Shown: positions 1 to 8,251 of the stretch, piece after piece
Numbering within the stretch: the first letter of the stretch is position 1
Layout of the letters: every line of letters begins with the position of its first letter
NCBI RefSeq assembly: GCF_020510565.1
Contig: NZ_CP075189.1
Coordinates: forward strand, 682,001-746,000
Origin: Ferribacterium limneticum
GTDB lineage: Bacteria > Pseudomonadota > Gammaproteobacteria > Burkholderiales > Rhodocyclaceae
Reading direction: 5' to 3'
Length of the DNA: 64,000 nt
Program-made: the position numbers and the translations under genes
The notes under the pieces: generated by a model
Told to the model about the DNA's origin: nothing
The model's input: only the letters and a program-made list of their open reading frames with translations
Databases searched by the model: none

Positions 1-2973
1 GTCAGCTCCTACGTTAGTACGGCCAATCCGCGCTACCTTATTTATTACTACGACATTCTGGCCATCCGCGAGGGTACGAAGAAAGCCCCGGATTCCGTAC
101 CGGAAACCTTCTGGGAGCAGGTCATCGGCGGAACGATGGCCTATGTGCCGCCCCCCACTGGTGCCGGTGTCGCGCTGGCCGAGCGGACCAGTCTGCTTGG
201 ATTCGACGCGGGAGAGGTGACTGTCCTCCGCCGGGTATTTCAGATCACCGACCAGATGAAGCAAGTCGAGCAGATTGCCTTTGCTGCGACGCAGGGTTTG
301 TATGATCCGGTAAAACGCGAATTTGTATCGGAGGCAGAGCCGCAGCACGATTTTGCCAACGCCTTGCTGCATGAGGCGCGCTATTTGAAGCTGCGGGCCG
401 AATTGGCTATCGCGGTCGATGAGCTGACCAACCAGGTTGACCAGCGAACGACAAAAAATCTGGGGCGGGCCGGCGAGCATCTGCTGCGCTGGATCGTTGC
501 CGCTCTGCTCCTGCTGCTTGCTGCCGGCGTCGTCATGGTGCTCAGTTATGGCTACCTGAAAAGGCATCTGTTGGCACCCCTGACTGCCTTGCACCGGACG
601 GCAACGGCGCTGGCCGAAAAGTCATTCAGCGAGCGCGTCGGTGACCTCAAGGGGGTTGAGGAGGTCCAGGCCCTGGCCGCGACCATCGACAGCATGGCGG
701 CGGCCATCGAGGCTGACATCGCACAACGCGAACTGGTCCAGCGCTCCTTGCGTCAGGCCCGGGCGCGGGCTGAAGTGGCGGCCGAAGCAAAATCCATTTT
801 CCTGGCCAACATGAGCCATGAAATCCGGACGCCGATGAATGCGATTCTTGGCATGGCCTACCTGGCCCTCAAGTCCGGCCTGCCGCCAAGGCAGCACGAC
901 TATGTTTCCAAGATTCACACGGCAGCCCGCTCGCTGCTCGGGATTTTGAACGACGTCCTCGACTTTTCGAAAATCGAAGCCGGCAAGGTGGCGCTGGAGG
1001 CCGTTCCCTTCGATCTCGAGCTGGTTGTCCAGAACGCACTCTTCATGGTGCAGCAGCGGGCCGAGGGAAAGCATATCGAGCTGATCCTCGATTTTCAGCC
1101 AACCCGGAACATGCAGCACCTGGTAGGCGATCCGTTGCGACTCGGGCAGGTCTTGATCAACCTGCTATCCAATGCGGTCAAATTTACTGAAACCGGTCAT
1201 GTTCGTCTGATCGTCGGCGAACGGTCGAGCGACAAGCTGTCGTCGACCATTGTCTGTCGGGTTGAAGACACGGGCATCGGGATGACTGCAGAACAGATCG
1301 GTCGTCTGTTCCAGGAGTTTTCCCAGGCCGATGGCTCGACAACCCGGCGCTACGGTGGGTCGGGGCTGGGATTGGCCATTTCGAAGCGGCTGCTGGCGGC
1401 CATGGGTAGTGAAATTAGAGTCGAAAGCGAGGTTGACCGCGGCACTGTCTTCCATTTCGCCATGCAGTTGCCGCTGGAGCCATCCCGCGAGGAAAACAGT
1501 GAGGCTGCAGCACTGATCGAGTGCAAGCGGGCGCTCGTTGTTGACGACTACCCGCCGGCCCGGGAGAGCATGGCGACCATGCTGCTGGCGATGGGGTGCG
1601 CCGCCGTCGATCAGTCGCCGGGGGGGCTGGATGCCTTGGCACGTCTGACGAGAGCGAGTAATGACGGATGGGCTTACGACTTGTTGTTGCTTGATTGGCT
1701 GATGCCCGACATGTCTGGCGGTGAGCTGATAGAGGCGCTGCACTCGCGAGGAATTTCTTTGCCGGCCCGGACACTCGTTGTTTCGGTGGCCGATGCTTCC
1801 CTGCTGCGCCAGGAGGTCGACCACACGGGGGTGGCTGATGTGGTTCAGAAACCCCTGTTGCCAAATGTCCTGCGCCGGATTTTTGGCTCGGGAATGGAGA
1901 TGGAGCCGATGGCCAGGCTCGAACACCTCATCCCCCATCCTGGTTGTCTGCAGGGAATGTCGATACTGCTGGTAGAAGACAATGAACTCAATCAGCAGGT
2001 TGCCGGAGAAATCCTCAGGGGCTGGGGGGCAAGCGTCGATGTCGCGGCCAACGGGCGAATTGCGCTCGATATCTTGTCCAACGAGGGGGCTGGCCACTAC
2101 GCGGTGGTCTTGATGGATCTCGAGATGCCCGTTATGGATGGCCGGGAAGCAACCCGTCGCTTGCGCGAAGAGGAGCGTTTCCAGGATTTGCCGATTATTG
2201 CGATGACGGCGCACGTCGCCGGGCAGGGCATGAAAGACGGGCTGGCGAAAGGGGTCAATGGCTATATCGCCAAGCCCTTCGAACCGGAAGAACTCCTGGC
2301 CATGGTGCAACCCTATTGGCGCGGCTTGCTGGGGCATACCCTGCCTCCGGCGGATTCGGGAGAGGCAGATCGGGCTTTCATCGCTGCTATTGCAGCCATT
2401 CCGCAAATCGAATCGGCGGTACTCTTGCGGCGCTTCGAAGGTCGTCTGCCGTTTCTGGCGCGAACTTTGCGCCGTTTCGCCGAAGATTGTCATGGTTGGT
2501 CCGACCGGCTGGATGCGACACTGGTCAGCGGTGATCTTGAGGCTGCGCAGCGTCAGGTCCATTCGCTCAAGGGGTTGGCCGGCACGTTCGCCATGGGCCG
2601 TTTGCAGTCCGCGCTGTATGATCTTGAAAATGTCATTAAAGGTGGCGTCGTCGAGCCCTTCGGTGAAATAGCTGAAGTCGATGCTCAATTGCAGCCCTTG
2701 CTGGTTGGCCTTGAACGGATGCCGGTCAGCTTGTCGGATTCGGTAGCCGCCGCCGATGATCGGCCGATTGAGGTGGTGCTTGCTTTGTTGCGCGAGCAGC
2801 TGGGTGGGGGCGACGGCGAGGCCGAAGAAATATGGCGCATGAACAAGGGGCGTTTGGTCGGGGTGTATTCACCGCGGCAGGTGGCGGCCATTGATCACGC
2901 TATTGGACAATGGGATTTTGATGAGGCGCTGCATATTCTGGATAACGCAAATCAGGGTGGGGGCGGACAGTAA
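1..2973 (+). CDS. Hybrid sensor histidine kinase, 5' end outside window
   Basis: The frame is open from base 1 (the first ATG, at 136, is internal to it), so the gene is cut by the window edge and 990 residues are visible. In order: an extracytoplasmic sensor part, a membrane helix at about residues 164-184, HAMP (188-240), HisKA with the phospho-acceptor in NMSHEIRTPMN (His about 273), HATPase_c (about 383-480), a first receiver (510-630, Asp in LLLDWLMPD), a second receiver (654-767, Asp in LMDLEMPVMDG, Lys in YIAKPF) and a C-terminal Hpt domain (His in VHSLKGLAG, about 854). This is a BarA-type phosphorelay kinase. The stop overlaps the ATG of the next gene, an HD-GYP regulator, so the two are probably partners. 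The ligand cannot be read from the sequence. Confidence 0.93.
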   Translation, partial: VSSYVSTANPRYLIYYYDILAIREGTKKAPDSVPETFWEQVIGGTMAYVPPPTGAGVALAERTSLLGFDAGEVTVLRRVFQITDQMKQVEQIAFAATQGLYDPVKREFVSEAEPQHDFANALLHEARYLKLRAELAIAVDELTNQVDQRTTKNLGRAGEHLLRWIVAALLLLLAAGVVMVLSYGYLKRHLLAPLTALHRTATALAEKSFSERVGDLKGVEEVQALAATIDSMAAAIEADIAQRELVQRSLRQARARAEVAAEAKSIFLANMSHEIRTPMNAILGMAYLALKSGLPPRQHDYVSKIHTAARSLLGILNDVLDFSKIEAGKVALEAVPFDLELVVQNALFMVQQRAEGKHIELILDFQPTRNMQHLVGDPLRLGQVLINLLSNAVKFTETGHVRLIVGERSSDKLSSTIVCRVEDTGIGMTAEQIGRLFQEFSQADGSTTRRYGGSGLGLAISKRLLAAMGSEIRVESEVDRGTVFHFAMQLPLEPSREENSEAAALIECKRALVVDDYPPARESMATMLLAMGCAAVDQSPGGLDALARLTRASNDGWAYDLLLLDWLMPDMSGGELIEALHSRGISLPARTLVVSVADASLLRQEVDHTGVADVVQKPLLPNVLRRIFGSGMEMEPMARLEHLIPHPGCLQGMSILLVEDNELNQQVAGEILRGWGASVDVAANGRIALDILSNEGAGHYAVVLMDLEMPVMDGREATRRLREEERFQDLPIIAMTAHVAGQGMKDGLAKGVNGYIAKPFEPEELLAMVQPYWRGLLGHTLPPADSGEADRAFIAAIAAIPQIESAVLLRRFEGRLPFLARTLRRFAEDCHGWSDRLDATLVSGDLEAAQRQVHSLKGLAGTFAMGRLQSALYDLENVIKGGVVEPFGEIAEVDAQLQPLLVGLERMPVSLSDSVAAADDRPIEVVLALLREQLGGGDGEAEEIWRMNKGRLVGVYSPRQVAAIDHAIGQWDFDEALHILDNANQGGGGQ

Positions 2974-4055
2974 TGAGAAATAATGCAACGATACTGGTGA
3001 TCGACGATACCCCGGCCAATCTCAGCCTGCTCAATCAGTTGCTGCGTACCCACTACAAGGTCAAGCTGGCCAACGGCGGCGCCAAGGGCCTGGAACTGGC
3101 GGCGAGTGCCCAGCCTGACCTGATCCTTCTCGATATCATGATGCCGGACATGGACGGCTACGAAGTCTGCAAGCGCCTGAAGGCTGACCCGGTGACAGCG
3201 GCGGTGCCGGTCATCTTCCTGACCGCCAAGGCGGGAGCGGACGACGAGGAGTATGGCCTGGCCATGGGGGCTGTCGACTTCATCCGCAAACCGATTGCGC
3301 CATCCGTTGTCCTGGCGCGGGTGCGGACCCATCTCCAAATACGGACTTGGCAAACTTTTCTTGAGGACAAGAGCGCCTGGCTGCAAAGCGAGGTCGAGCG
3401 CCGGGTCAACGAAGTCCTGCGTCTCCAGGAGGCTTCGATTCGCGTCATGGTTTCGCTGGCCGAATTTCGCGACGAGTGCACCGGCAACCATATTCGGCGG
3501 ACCCAGGATTATGTCCGGCTGCTCGCCGAATACCTGAGCAAGCAGGAGCGCGATCGCGAATTCCTGACACCGGAGCATATCGACCAGATCGCCAAGGCGG
3601 CGCCGCTGCACGATATTGGCAAGATCGCCATTCCCGACCATATCCTCCTCAAGCCGGGCCGGCATACGCCGGAAGAGTTCGAAATCATGAAGACGCATTC
3701 CATCAAGGGTGAAGGTATGCTGTTGCGCTCGCAACATGAACTCGGGGAGGAAAATCTGATGCTGCTTTACGCCGCGCAGATCGCCCGTAGCCATCACGAG
3801 CGGTGGGATGGCTGCGGATATCCCGATCAACTGGCGGGCGAGGCCATCCCCTTGCCGGCCAGACTGATGGCCGTTGCCGATGTGTACGATGCGCTGCGTT
3901 CCCGCCGTCCCTACAAGCGTGCTTTTGACCATGCCGAAGCGGCCGATGTTCTGCGTGAAGGCCGCGCCAAACATTTTGACCCATTGCTGATCGATGCCTT
4001 CATTGCCCTGGAGGCTTCATTTGCCGAGATTGCGATCAAGCTGGCGGACGAGTGA
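2973..4055 (+). CDS. Two-component response regulator with HD-GYP domain (c-di-GMP phosphodiesterase)
   Basis: 360 residues. The N-terminal receiver has DD at the start (VIDDTP), the acceptor Asp in LILLDIMMPDMDGYE and Lys in FIRKPI. The HD-GYP half (about 165-345) carries HDIGK (H213, D214), HHERWDG and a GCGYP version of the GYP motif. Family members of this RpfG type hydrolyse cyclic di-GMP; activity here is inferred from intact metal ligands. The start overlaps the kinase stop by one base (TAATG), which implies translational coupling, and the upstream Hpt domain is the likely phosphodonor. Confidence 0.93.
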   Translation: MRNNATILVIDDTPANLSLLNQLLRTHYKVKLANGGAKGLELAASAQPDLILLDIMMPDMDGYEVCKRLKADPVTAAVPVIFLTAKAGADDEEYGLAMGAVDFIRKPIAPSVVLARVRTHLQIRTWQTFLEDKSAWLQSEVERRVNEVLRLQEASIRVMVSLAEFRDECTGNHIRRTQDYVRLLAEYLSKQERDREFLTPEHIDQIAKAAPLHDIGKIAIPDHILLKPGRHTPEEFEIMKTHSIKGEGMLLRSQHELGEENLMLLYAAQIARSHHERWDGCGYPDQLAGEAIPLPARLMAVADVYDALRSRRPYKRAFDHAEAADVLREGRAKHFDPLLIDAFIALEASFAEIAIKLADE

Positions 4056-4082
4056 ATTTGTCATGACAAACAAGTGCTATTG

Positions 4083-5318
4083 ATGATGTCGCCCAAACTT
4101 CCCAATATCGGGCTGCTGCCCTTTCTGGCTGCGCTGGCACTGCCGGCACAGGCGGTCGATTTGACTTGGTCCGGCTTTGGAACCGTTGGTTTTGCCGTGT
4201 CCGATCAATCCTACAACTACCAGCGTTTTATCGACAATCGCGGCACTTTTAAACGCGACACCATTCTCGGTAGCCAGCTCGATGCCCGCTTGTCGCCACA
4301 GTGGAGCGCCACTATTCAGGCCAAAGTGGCCCCCTCCGATCACAGTGACACCGACTGGCAGGCTTCGCTGGCCTGGGCTTTTATCTCATGGCGGCCCAGT
4401 GACGACTGGCTGATTCGTGCCGGCAAGATTCGCCTGCCGTTGATGCTCAACACGGAAAATCACGACGTGGGAGCAACCTTCGATTTCGCCAGGCTGCCGC
4501 AAGAGGTGTACTCGGTTTCACCGTTGACCGACCTCGTGGGGCTGGGGGTCAGCAAGACCTGGTTTGGCGAGAGCATGGACTGGATTGCTGAAGTTTATGC
4601 CGGTAAGGTTGAGACAAATTGGCGATATTACGGGCGAGAAATGACGCCCGAACAGCGCTCGCCCGGAAGCTGGTTTCTTACTTACAACATCAAGAGCACT
4701 GGCTTGGTCCTGATGGCCCGGAGCCTGGAGAATACTTTTCGTATCGGAGCACATCGTGTTGAGGCATCGAGGGATGGTGCGAAGATCGGGATGCCGATCG
4801 TCAACGTTGGCGGCATTTATCAGTTTGGAAATGGTGGTGACGACAAGGTCGTAATTCCGCTGTTTACTGTCGGGGCAAGCGTCCTTTTGCCGGCAGATAT
4901 CAAGATGAGCGGCGAGTATGCCCGGATCAAGATCGATAGTTCCAGCGAGGGCCTGAATCGCTGGGGGGCCTACCTTTCTTTGTCGAAGCGGATGGGCGCG
5001 TGGACGCCCTATGTCTATTACGCCAAAGCGAAATCCAAGGATTCGGCACTAGCCAAATATCAGGCAATTAATGGCAATGTTGTACCGGCTCCCTACGTGG
5101 CATCCCAAAAGTTTTTTGCTGACATCATCATTCCCTACGATCAATCGACCGTGGCGCTTGGGACAACCTATCGGCTGACACCGAGTGCCCTGCTCAAGGC
5201 CGAATGGTCGCAGGCTAATACCGGGGTCGCATCCAGTCTGGTCGATGCGCCTTCGGGCAGTGATAGTTCGCACCAGACTATCAACGTCTTTTCTCTTTCC
5301 TACAATTTCACCTTCTGA
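4083..5318 (+). CDS. Outer-membrane porin-like protein
   Basis: About 411 residues. The N-terminus has a signal peptide with a probable cleavage after ALPAQA. The mature part has alternating aromatic/polar strands and ends in a terminal aromatic strand (SLSYNFTF), typical of proteins inserted by the Bam machinery. A GTG at 4074 and an ATG at 4086 are alternative starts; no clear Shine-Dalgarno separates them. It follows the HD-GYP gene by about 27 bases and precedes a small phosphate-binding-like protein, so the four genes may act together. Substrate unknown. Confidence 0.8.
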   Translation: MMSPKLPNIGLLPFLAALALPAQAVDLTWSGFGTVGFAVSDQSYNYQRFIDNRGTFKRDTILGSQLDARLSPQWSATIQAKVAPSDHSDTDWQASLAWAFISWRPSDDWLIRAGKIRLPLMLNTENHDVGATFDFARLPQEVYSVSPLTDLVGLGVSKTWFGESMDWIAEVYAGKVETNWRYYGREMTPEQRSPGSWFLTYNIKSTGLVLMARSLENTFRIGAHRVEASRDGAKIGMPIVNVGGIYQFGNGGDDKVVIPLFTVGASVLLPADIKMSGEYARIKIDSSSEGLNRWGAYLSLSKRMGAWTPYVYYAKAKSKDSALAKYQAINGNVVPAPYVASQKFFADIIIPYDQSTVALGTTYRLTPSALLKAEWSQANTGVASSLVDAPSGSDSSHQTINVFSLSYNFTF

Positions 5319-5326
5319 GCGGCTTG

Positions 5327-5737
5327 ATGCGCCGTATTCTTCTTTTCCTCCTGTTTGCGTGCTTGCCGGCTCTCGCCCAGGCTGAGGAGGCGCTTGCCTT
5401 CATCGCTTATGGTGGCCTTCCCAAGACGGAGCAGTCTACCCTGCAACGGCTTTATACCGGGCGAGTGGTATCCATTGGCGAGCAGGCGGCAACACCGATC
5501 AATTACCCGGCCGGACATCCGTTGCGCGAAAGATTTCTGGCAACGATCATGGGGCAGAGTGAGGAGCAGTACACCGGCTATTGGCTGGTTCGCCGTTATG
5601 TTGGCAAAGGCGCGCCCCCCCTTGTGCTGCCGGATGTCGATGCGGTTGTGGCCCATGTTTTGGCTACGCCGGGGGCCGTCGGTTACGTCCCTTTGTCGAA
5701 AGTACCACCCGGCGGAAATGTGATTTTCAGGCGTTAA
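5327..5737 (+). CDS. Small periplasmic phosphate-binding-like protein
   Basis: 136 residues with a signal peptide (ALAQAEEA). The rest resembles the C-terminal lobe of PstS-like substrate-binding proteins: a segment like LQRLYTGRV, a conserved Arg-rich stretch (HPLRERFLATIMG), YWLVRR and a closing GAVGYVPLS. It is too short for a two-lobe binding protein. Such one-domain proteins often sit beside sensor kinases and porins, as here, and may be accessory sensing subunits. A TTG at 5324 in the same frame could also start translation; the ATG at 5327 is preferred. Confidence 0.75.
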   Translation: MRRILLFLLFACLPALAQAEEALAFIAYGGLPKTEQSTLQRLYTGRVVSIGEQAATPINYPAGHPLRERFLATIMGQSEEQYTGYWLVRRYVGKGAPPLVLPDVDAVVAHVLATPGAVGYVPLSKVPPGGNVIFRR

Positions 5738-5785
5738 CTCGCTAGCTTTTTTCTGCCGGAGTGATAAGCTGAATTCGTGTTGTGG

Positions 5786-5976
5786 TTTGTAGCAAGCCCG
5801 GCATGAAGTGGTAGTGCCCGCTACGCTGCTGGAGATTCTATGGCCGTATTCAATAGAAGTTTTCTTGAGATTACCGTGTAGTACTCCGTAACGGCGAATA
5901 GCCGAATGCCCCAGCCGAAAGAGCCGGGGTCGCAGTAAACGAAGCCCGTGCCTGAACAGCATGGGCTTCACTTTTT
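5786..5976 (+). ncRNA. Candidate structured RNA (leader/attenuator or sRNA) upstream of ridA
   Basis: This 245-base gap has no convincing ORF but several consecutive helices. GTAGC at 5789 pairs with GCTAC at 5820. TTCTAT at 5836 pairs with ATAGAA at 5853. CGGC-GAATA-GCCG lies at 5892-5904, and a CCCC/GGGG hairpin at 5909-5929. It ends in an 11-bp hairpin plus U-run at 5941-5976, 12 bases before the RidA-like start. AAGCCC..CATG near 5795-5806 could compete for the 3' arm of the terminator (CATGGGCTT), which would suit a switching leader. I do not recognise a known riboswitch consensus, and a stand-alone sRNA is equally possible. Confidence 0.45.
5941..5976 (+). terminator. Rho-independent terminator before ridA-like gene
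   Basis: GAAGCCCGTGC (5941-5951) pairs with GCATGGGCTTC (5959-5969) over 11 bp with one G-U, then ACTTTTTC. It stops just before the AGGGA Shine-Dalgarno of the RidA-like gene. Confidence 0.75.
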
Positions 5977-5988
5977 CAGGGATTGAAA

Positions 5989-6342
5989 ATGTCGATTCAA
6001 CGTTATGGCACGACTCGCCGCTATTCCGACAGCGTTGTTCACGCTGGCACAGTTTATCTTGTCGAGGTGCCGGCCAACCTTGATGCCGACGTTACCGCCC
6101 AGACCGAAAACCTCCTGGCCAGCGTCGACCGGCTGCTTGCTCAGGCCGGCAGCGACAAGTCGCACTTGTTGATGGTGACGATCTACCTGGCAGACATGGC
6201 CGATTACGATGCGATGAACGCGGTTTGGGATGCTTGGGTGCCGGACGGCCACGCTCCGACCCGCGCCTGTGTGCAGGCCAGACTGGCCAATCCGAAATAT
6301 CGCGTGGAAATGGCGTTGACCGCAGCCGTAGCTCAGGGCTGA
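5989..6342 (+). CDS. RidA-family (YjgF/YER057c/UK114) protein
   Basis: 117 residues, the usual RidA length. Recognisable segments are YSDSVVHAGTVYLVEVP, the LLMVTIYLADMADYDAMNAVWDAW helix/strand region and TRACVQARLANP with the Arg that binds the carboxylate in canonical RidA. Family members remove reactive enamines/imines from PLP enzymes; this divergent RidA subgroup may have another substrate. AGGGA at 5977 places the start at ATG 5989 rather than the in-frame TTG at 5983. Its 3' end overlaps the convergent next gene by 10 bases. The structured leader and terminator immediately upstream suggest control by attenuation. Confidence 0.85.
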   Translation: MSIQRYGTTRRYSDSVVHAGTVYLVEVPANLDADVTAQTENLLASVDRLLAQAGSDKSHLLMVTIYLADMADYDAMNAVWDAWVPDGHAPTRACVQARLANPKYRVEMALTAAVAQG

Positions 6343-6650
6343 ACGTCGGCGCTACAGTCGCAGCCTTGGCCGGCCGCGATCCAGCGGGCGAGCAGTCGTT
6401 GGGCAAAGGGTTCGACGCTTGCCGGAAGCAGGCCGAGGTAAGTTCGCGGATTGACTAGAAAGTCGCAGTGATAGCGTTGTTCTGCATCTGACCACTGTAG
6501 TGCCGGGCACGGCCCCTTTATTTTTAGAAAGCGCAGGCGGGCGGCCGGGCAGGTTTCCAGCGCGCAGCACACGCCGCAGCCATTGCAGGGCTGGCCTTCA
6601 GGCGGTTTTTTGGGGGCGGCAGCGTGGAGGTGAATGGTTTGTTCTTGCAC
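6333..6650 (-). CDS. YkgJ-like cysteine-cluster protein
   Basis: About 105 residues from a GTG at 6650. The Cys-rich core is CNGCGVCC followed by CPA, GPCPAL and YHCDFL, the pattern of the YkgJ/UPF0153 family, which probably binds zinc or an Fe-S cluster. The open frame extends upstream but the extension is low-complexity and lacks family similarity. It converges on and overlaps the RidA-like gene by 10 bases. Function unknown. Confidence 0.7.
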   Translation of the reverse strand: MQEQTIHLHAAAPKKPPEGQPCNGCGVCCALETCPAARLRFLKIKGPCPALQWSDAEQRYHCDFLVNPRTYLGLLPASVEPFAQRLLARWIAAGQGCDCSADVQP

Positions 6651-6713
6651 GTTGCGTAATGAACCATGTCTGGCCAAATTGATCAAACTCCTGCAATTTT
6701 TTGAAAGGAGCCC

Positions 6714-6842
6714 ATGATGACCAAACTGATTTCTGCATTGCTCGCTGCGGTGTTTGCACTGACCAGCGTTTCTGCCCTGGCGTGTGGTGACAAGGCGAAA
6801 GATGAAAAACAGATGAGTACGCCGGCCAAGCCCAAGGTTTAG
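6714..6842 (+). CDS. Small exported peptide, 42 aa
   Basis: A short ORF with a strong Shine-Dalgarno (AAAGGAG at 6704-6710). It starts MMTKLISALLAAVFALTSVS, a good signal peptide, then ALA and a short charged tail (GDKAKDEKQ...KPKV). The Cys after ALA could also make it a lipoprotein. It is in the opposite direction to its neighbours on both sides. No known function. Confidence 0.6.
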   Translation: MMTKLISALLAAVFALTSVSALACGDKAKDEKQMSTPAKPKV

Positions 6843-6886
6843 TGGTTCTTGCCAGCGCGCAGGCGGCTTCGGTCGCCTGTTTGCGT

Positions 6887-7702
6887 TTACGGCCGGGAGA
6901 GGAACAGTTCGGGATCGACCGGGGTGTTGTTGAGAATCACGGCCCAATGCAGGTGTGGACCGGTGACACGGCCGGTGGAACCGACGGCGCCCAGCGGTTC
7001 TCCCTTTTTGACGGTCTGGCCGGCGCGCACATCGGTGCGCGAAAGGTGCATGTAGGCCGTGATGAGCCCCTGGCCGTGGTCGATGAAAACGGTGTTGCCG
7101 TTGAAAAAATAATCGCCGACGTTGGCGATGACACCGTCGGCTGGAGCGGTGACCGGTGCGCCGGTGCCGATGGCGACATCGAGGCCGGCGTGCGGGTTGC
7201 GTGGCAGGCCGTTGAAGATGCGGCGCAGGCCGAAGCGTGATGAGAGCGGCCCCTTGGCTGGCAGGGAAAAATCGGTGGCTGGCGGTGTCCCGGAAAAGTG
7301 GCGCTTGATGGCCTCGGTGATTTTTTTCTCGCGCTCGATTCTCGCAAGGTCGTCCGGGTTGGGTTCGACCTTGCGCTTGTCCTTGATGGTCAGGCGCTGT
7401 TCCGGGTAATTCCTTATCTGGACGCTGATTTGCTTGGTTGCTACGGTCAACCCGAAAAAAACGCTAATTTCGAAATCGCCGGGCAGGGTGCCGAGCGGGA
7501 TGCCGAGCAGGGCGAACCAGCGTCCGTTGTCGCGGACGACGGCAATCTGCTGTTCACCCCAGCGGGCGGTCGGGACCGTCTGGCTGGCCGGGCCGAGATC
7601 GATGACGGCGACGCCGCCCGGGACCGGCGCATGTTTGGGCAGGGCGAAAGCGCTGGCGGCGTAGCCCAACAGCAGGGCGAGGGCAAAGCGGGTGATTTTC
7701 AT
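6887..7702 (-). CDS. M23 family peptidase (LysM-less murein endopeptidase type)
   Basis: 271 residues with a signal peptide (ALLLGYAASAFA). The C-terminal M23 domain has the zinc ligands in NPHAGLD (His and Asp, about 171-175) and the HxH motif in GPHLHWAV (about 250). The N-terminal part is a beta-domain typical of periplasmic cell-wall endopeptidases. One copy of the 36-bp repeat is embedded in frame at about residues 75-87, read as ISVFFGLTV. The ATG overlaps the TGA of the upstream thioredoxin-like gene (ATGA, 7699-7702). Confidence 0.88.
   Translation of the reverse strand: MKITRFALALLLGYAASAFALPKHAPVPGGVAVIDLGPASQTVPTARWGEQQIAVVRDNGRWFALLGIPLGTLPGDFEISVFFGLTVATKQISVQIRNYPEQRLTIKDKRKVEPNPDDLARIEREKKITEAIKRHFSGTPPATDFSLPAKGPLSSRFGLRRIFNGLPRNPHAGLDVAIGTGAPVTAPADGVIANVGDYFFNGNTVFIDHGQGLITAYMHLSRTDVRAGQTVKKGEPLGAVGSTGRVTGPHLHWAVILNNTPVDPELFLSRP
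7441..7476 (+). repeat. 36-bp dispersed repeat, copy 1 (inside M23 peptidase)
   Basis: CTACGGTCAACCCG head, A-run, then CGAAAT end. It lies antisense to the gene, which reads it as FFGLTV. Confidence 0.85.
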
Positions 7703-8238
7703 GAGTGGCTCCGGCTGGCCCACCACAAACGCAGGCGCAGTCCGATTTCGCTGGTGTAGCCCATTGCGGTGCTGCTGATATTGCCGTCGGGGCCGACGAT
7801 GACGAAAGCTGGAACGCCCTGGAAACCGTATTGCCGGAAAATTTCGGAGGCCGGATCGGCGATGGTCGGCCAGGCGTATTCGCGCTGGCGCACGGTTTCG
7901 GCGACTTTTTCCGTGGGGCCGGACTGCATGGCGATGGTGATGAGCGGCCAGTCGGCGTTGATGCTGCTGATGGTGCCGGCGTTGGCTTTGCAGACGCCGC
8001 ACCAGTCGGCCCAGAAGTAGATCAAGAGCGCCTGGCCGGGATGCTGCTGGCGCCAGATTGTCAGGTCGAAGGCTTGGCCATCGATCTGCTGTCCGACAAA
8101 CTGCGGCGCCGGGCCGTGCGGCGTGTTGCGCATCTGCCAGGCCTGGAAGGCAGCGAACAGGACGACGAAGATGAGCGCTTCAAGCGCCCAGCGGCGCCAG
8201 CGTGGCACCGCTTTTTTGCCGGGCGTTGTCTCGGTCAA
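7699..8238 (-). CDS. Membrane-anchored thioredoxin-like protein (TlpA/ScsD type)
   Basis: 179 residues from a TTG start; no ATG is available before the active site. One N-terminal membrane helix (about 20-38, ALIFVVLFAAFQAW) is followed by a periplasmic thioredoxin fold with WADWCGVCKAN (catalytic CxxC) and the cis-Pro segment GVPAFVIV. Such proteins transfer electrons to or from periplasmic disulfides. It sits between a zinc metallopeptidase gene 13 bases upstream and the M23 peptidase gene that overlaps its stop, suggesting an envelope-related transcription unit. Confidence 0.85.
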   Translation of the reverse strand: MTETTPGKKAVPRWRRWALEALIFVVLFAAFQAWQMRNTPHGPAPQFVGQQIDGQAFDLTIWRQQHPGQALLIYFWADWCGVCKANAGTISSINADWPLITIAMQSGPTEKVAETVRQREYAWPTIADPASEIFRQYGFQGVPAFVIVGPDGNISSTAMGYTSEIGLRLRLWWASRSHS

Positions 8239-8251
8239 GCGGCCGCCCGGC

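Noticed and set aside
1424..1460. GTTGACCGCGG in the first kinase
   Set aside because: Encodes the native EVDRGTVFHF of the ATPase G2 region.
1165..2688. Long minus-strand ORF (507 aa) opposite the hybrid kinase
   Set aside because: It is the shadow of a well-supported kinase frame; composition is irregular and it has no start signal or known motif.
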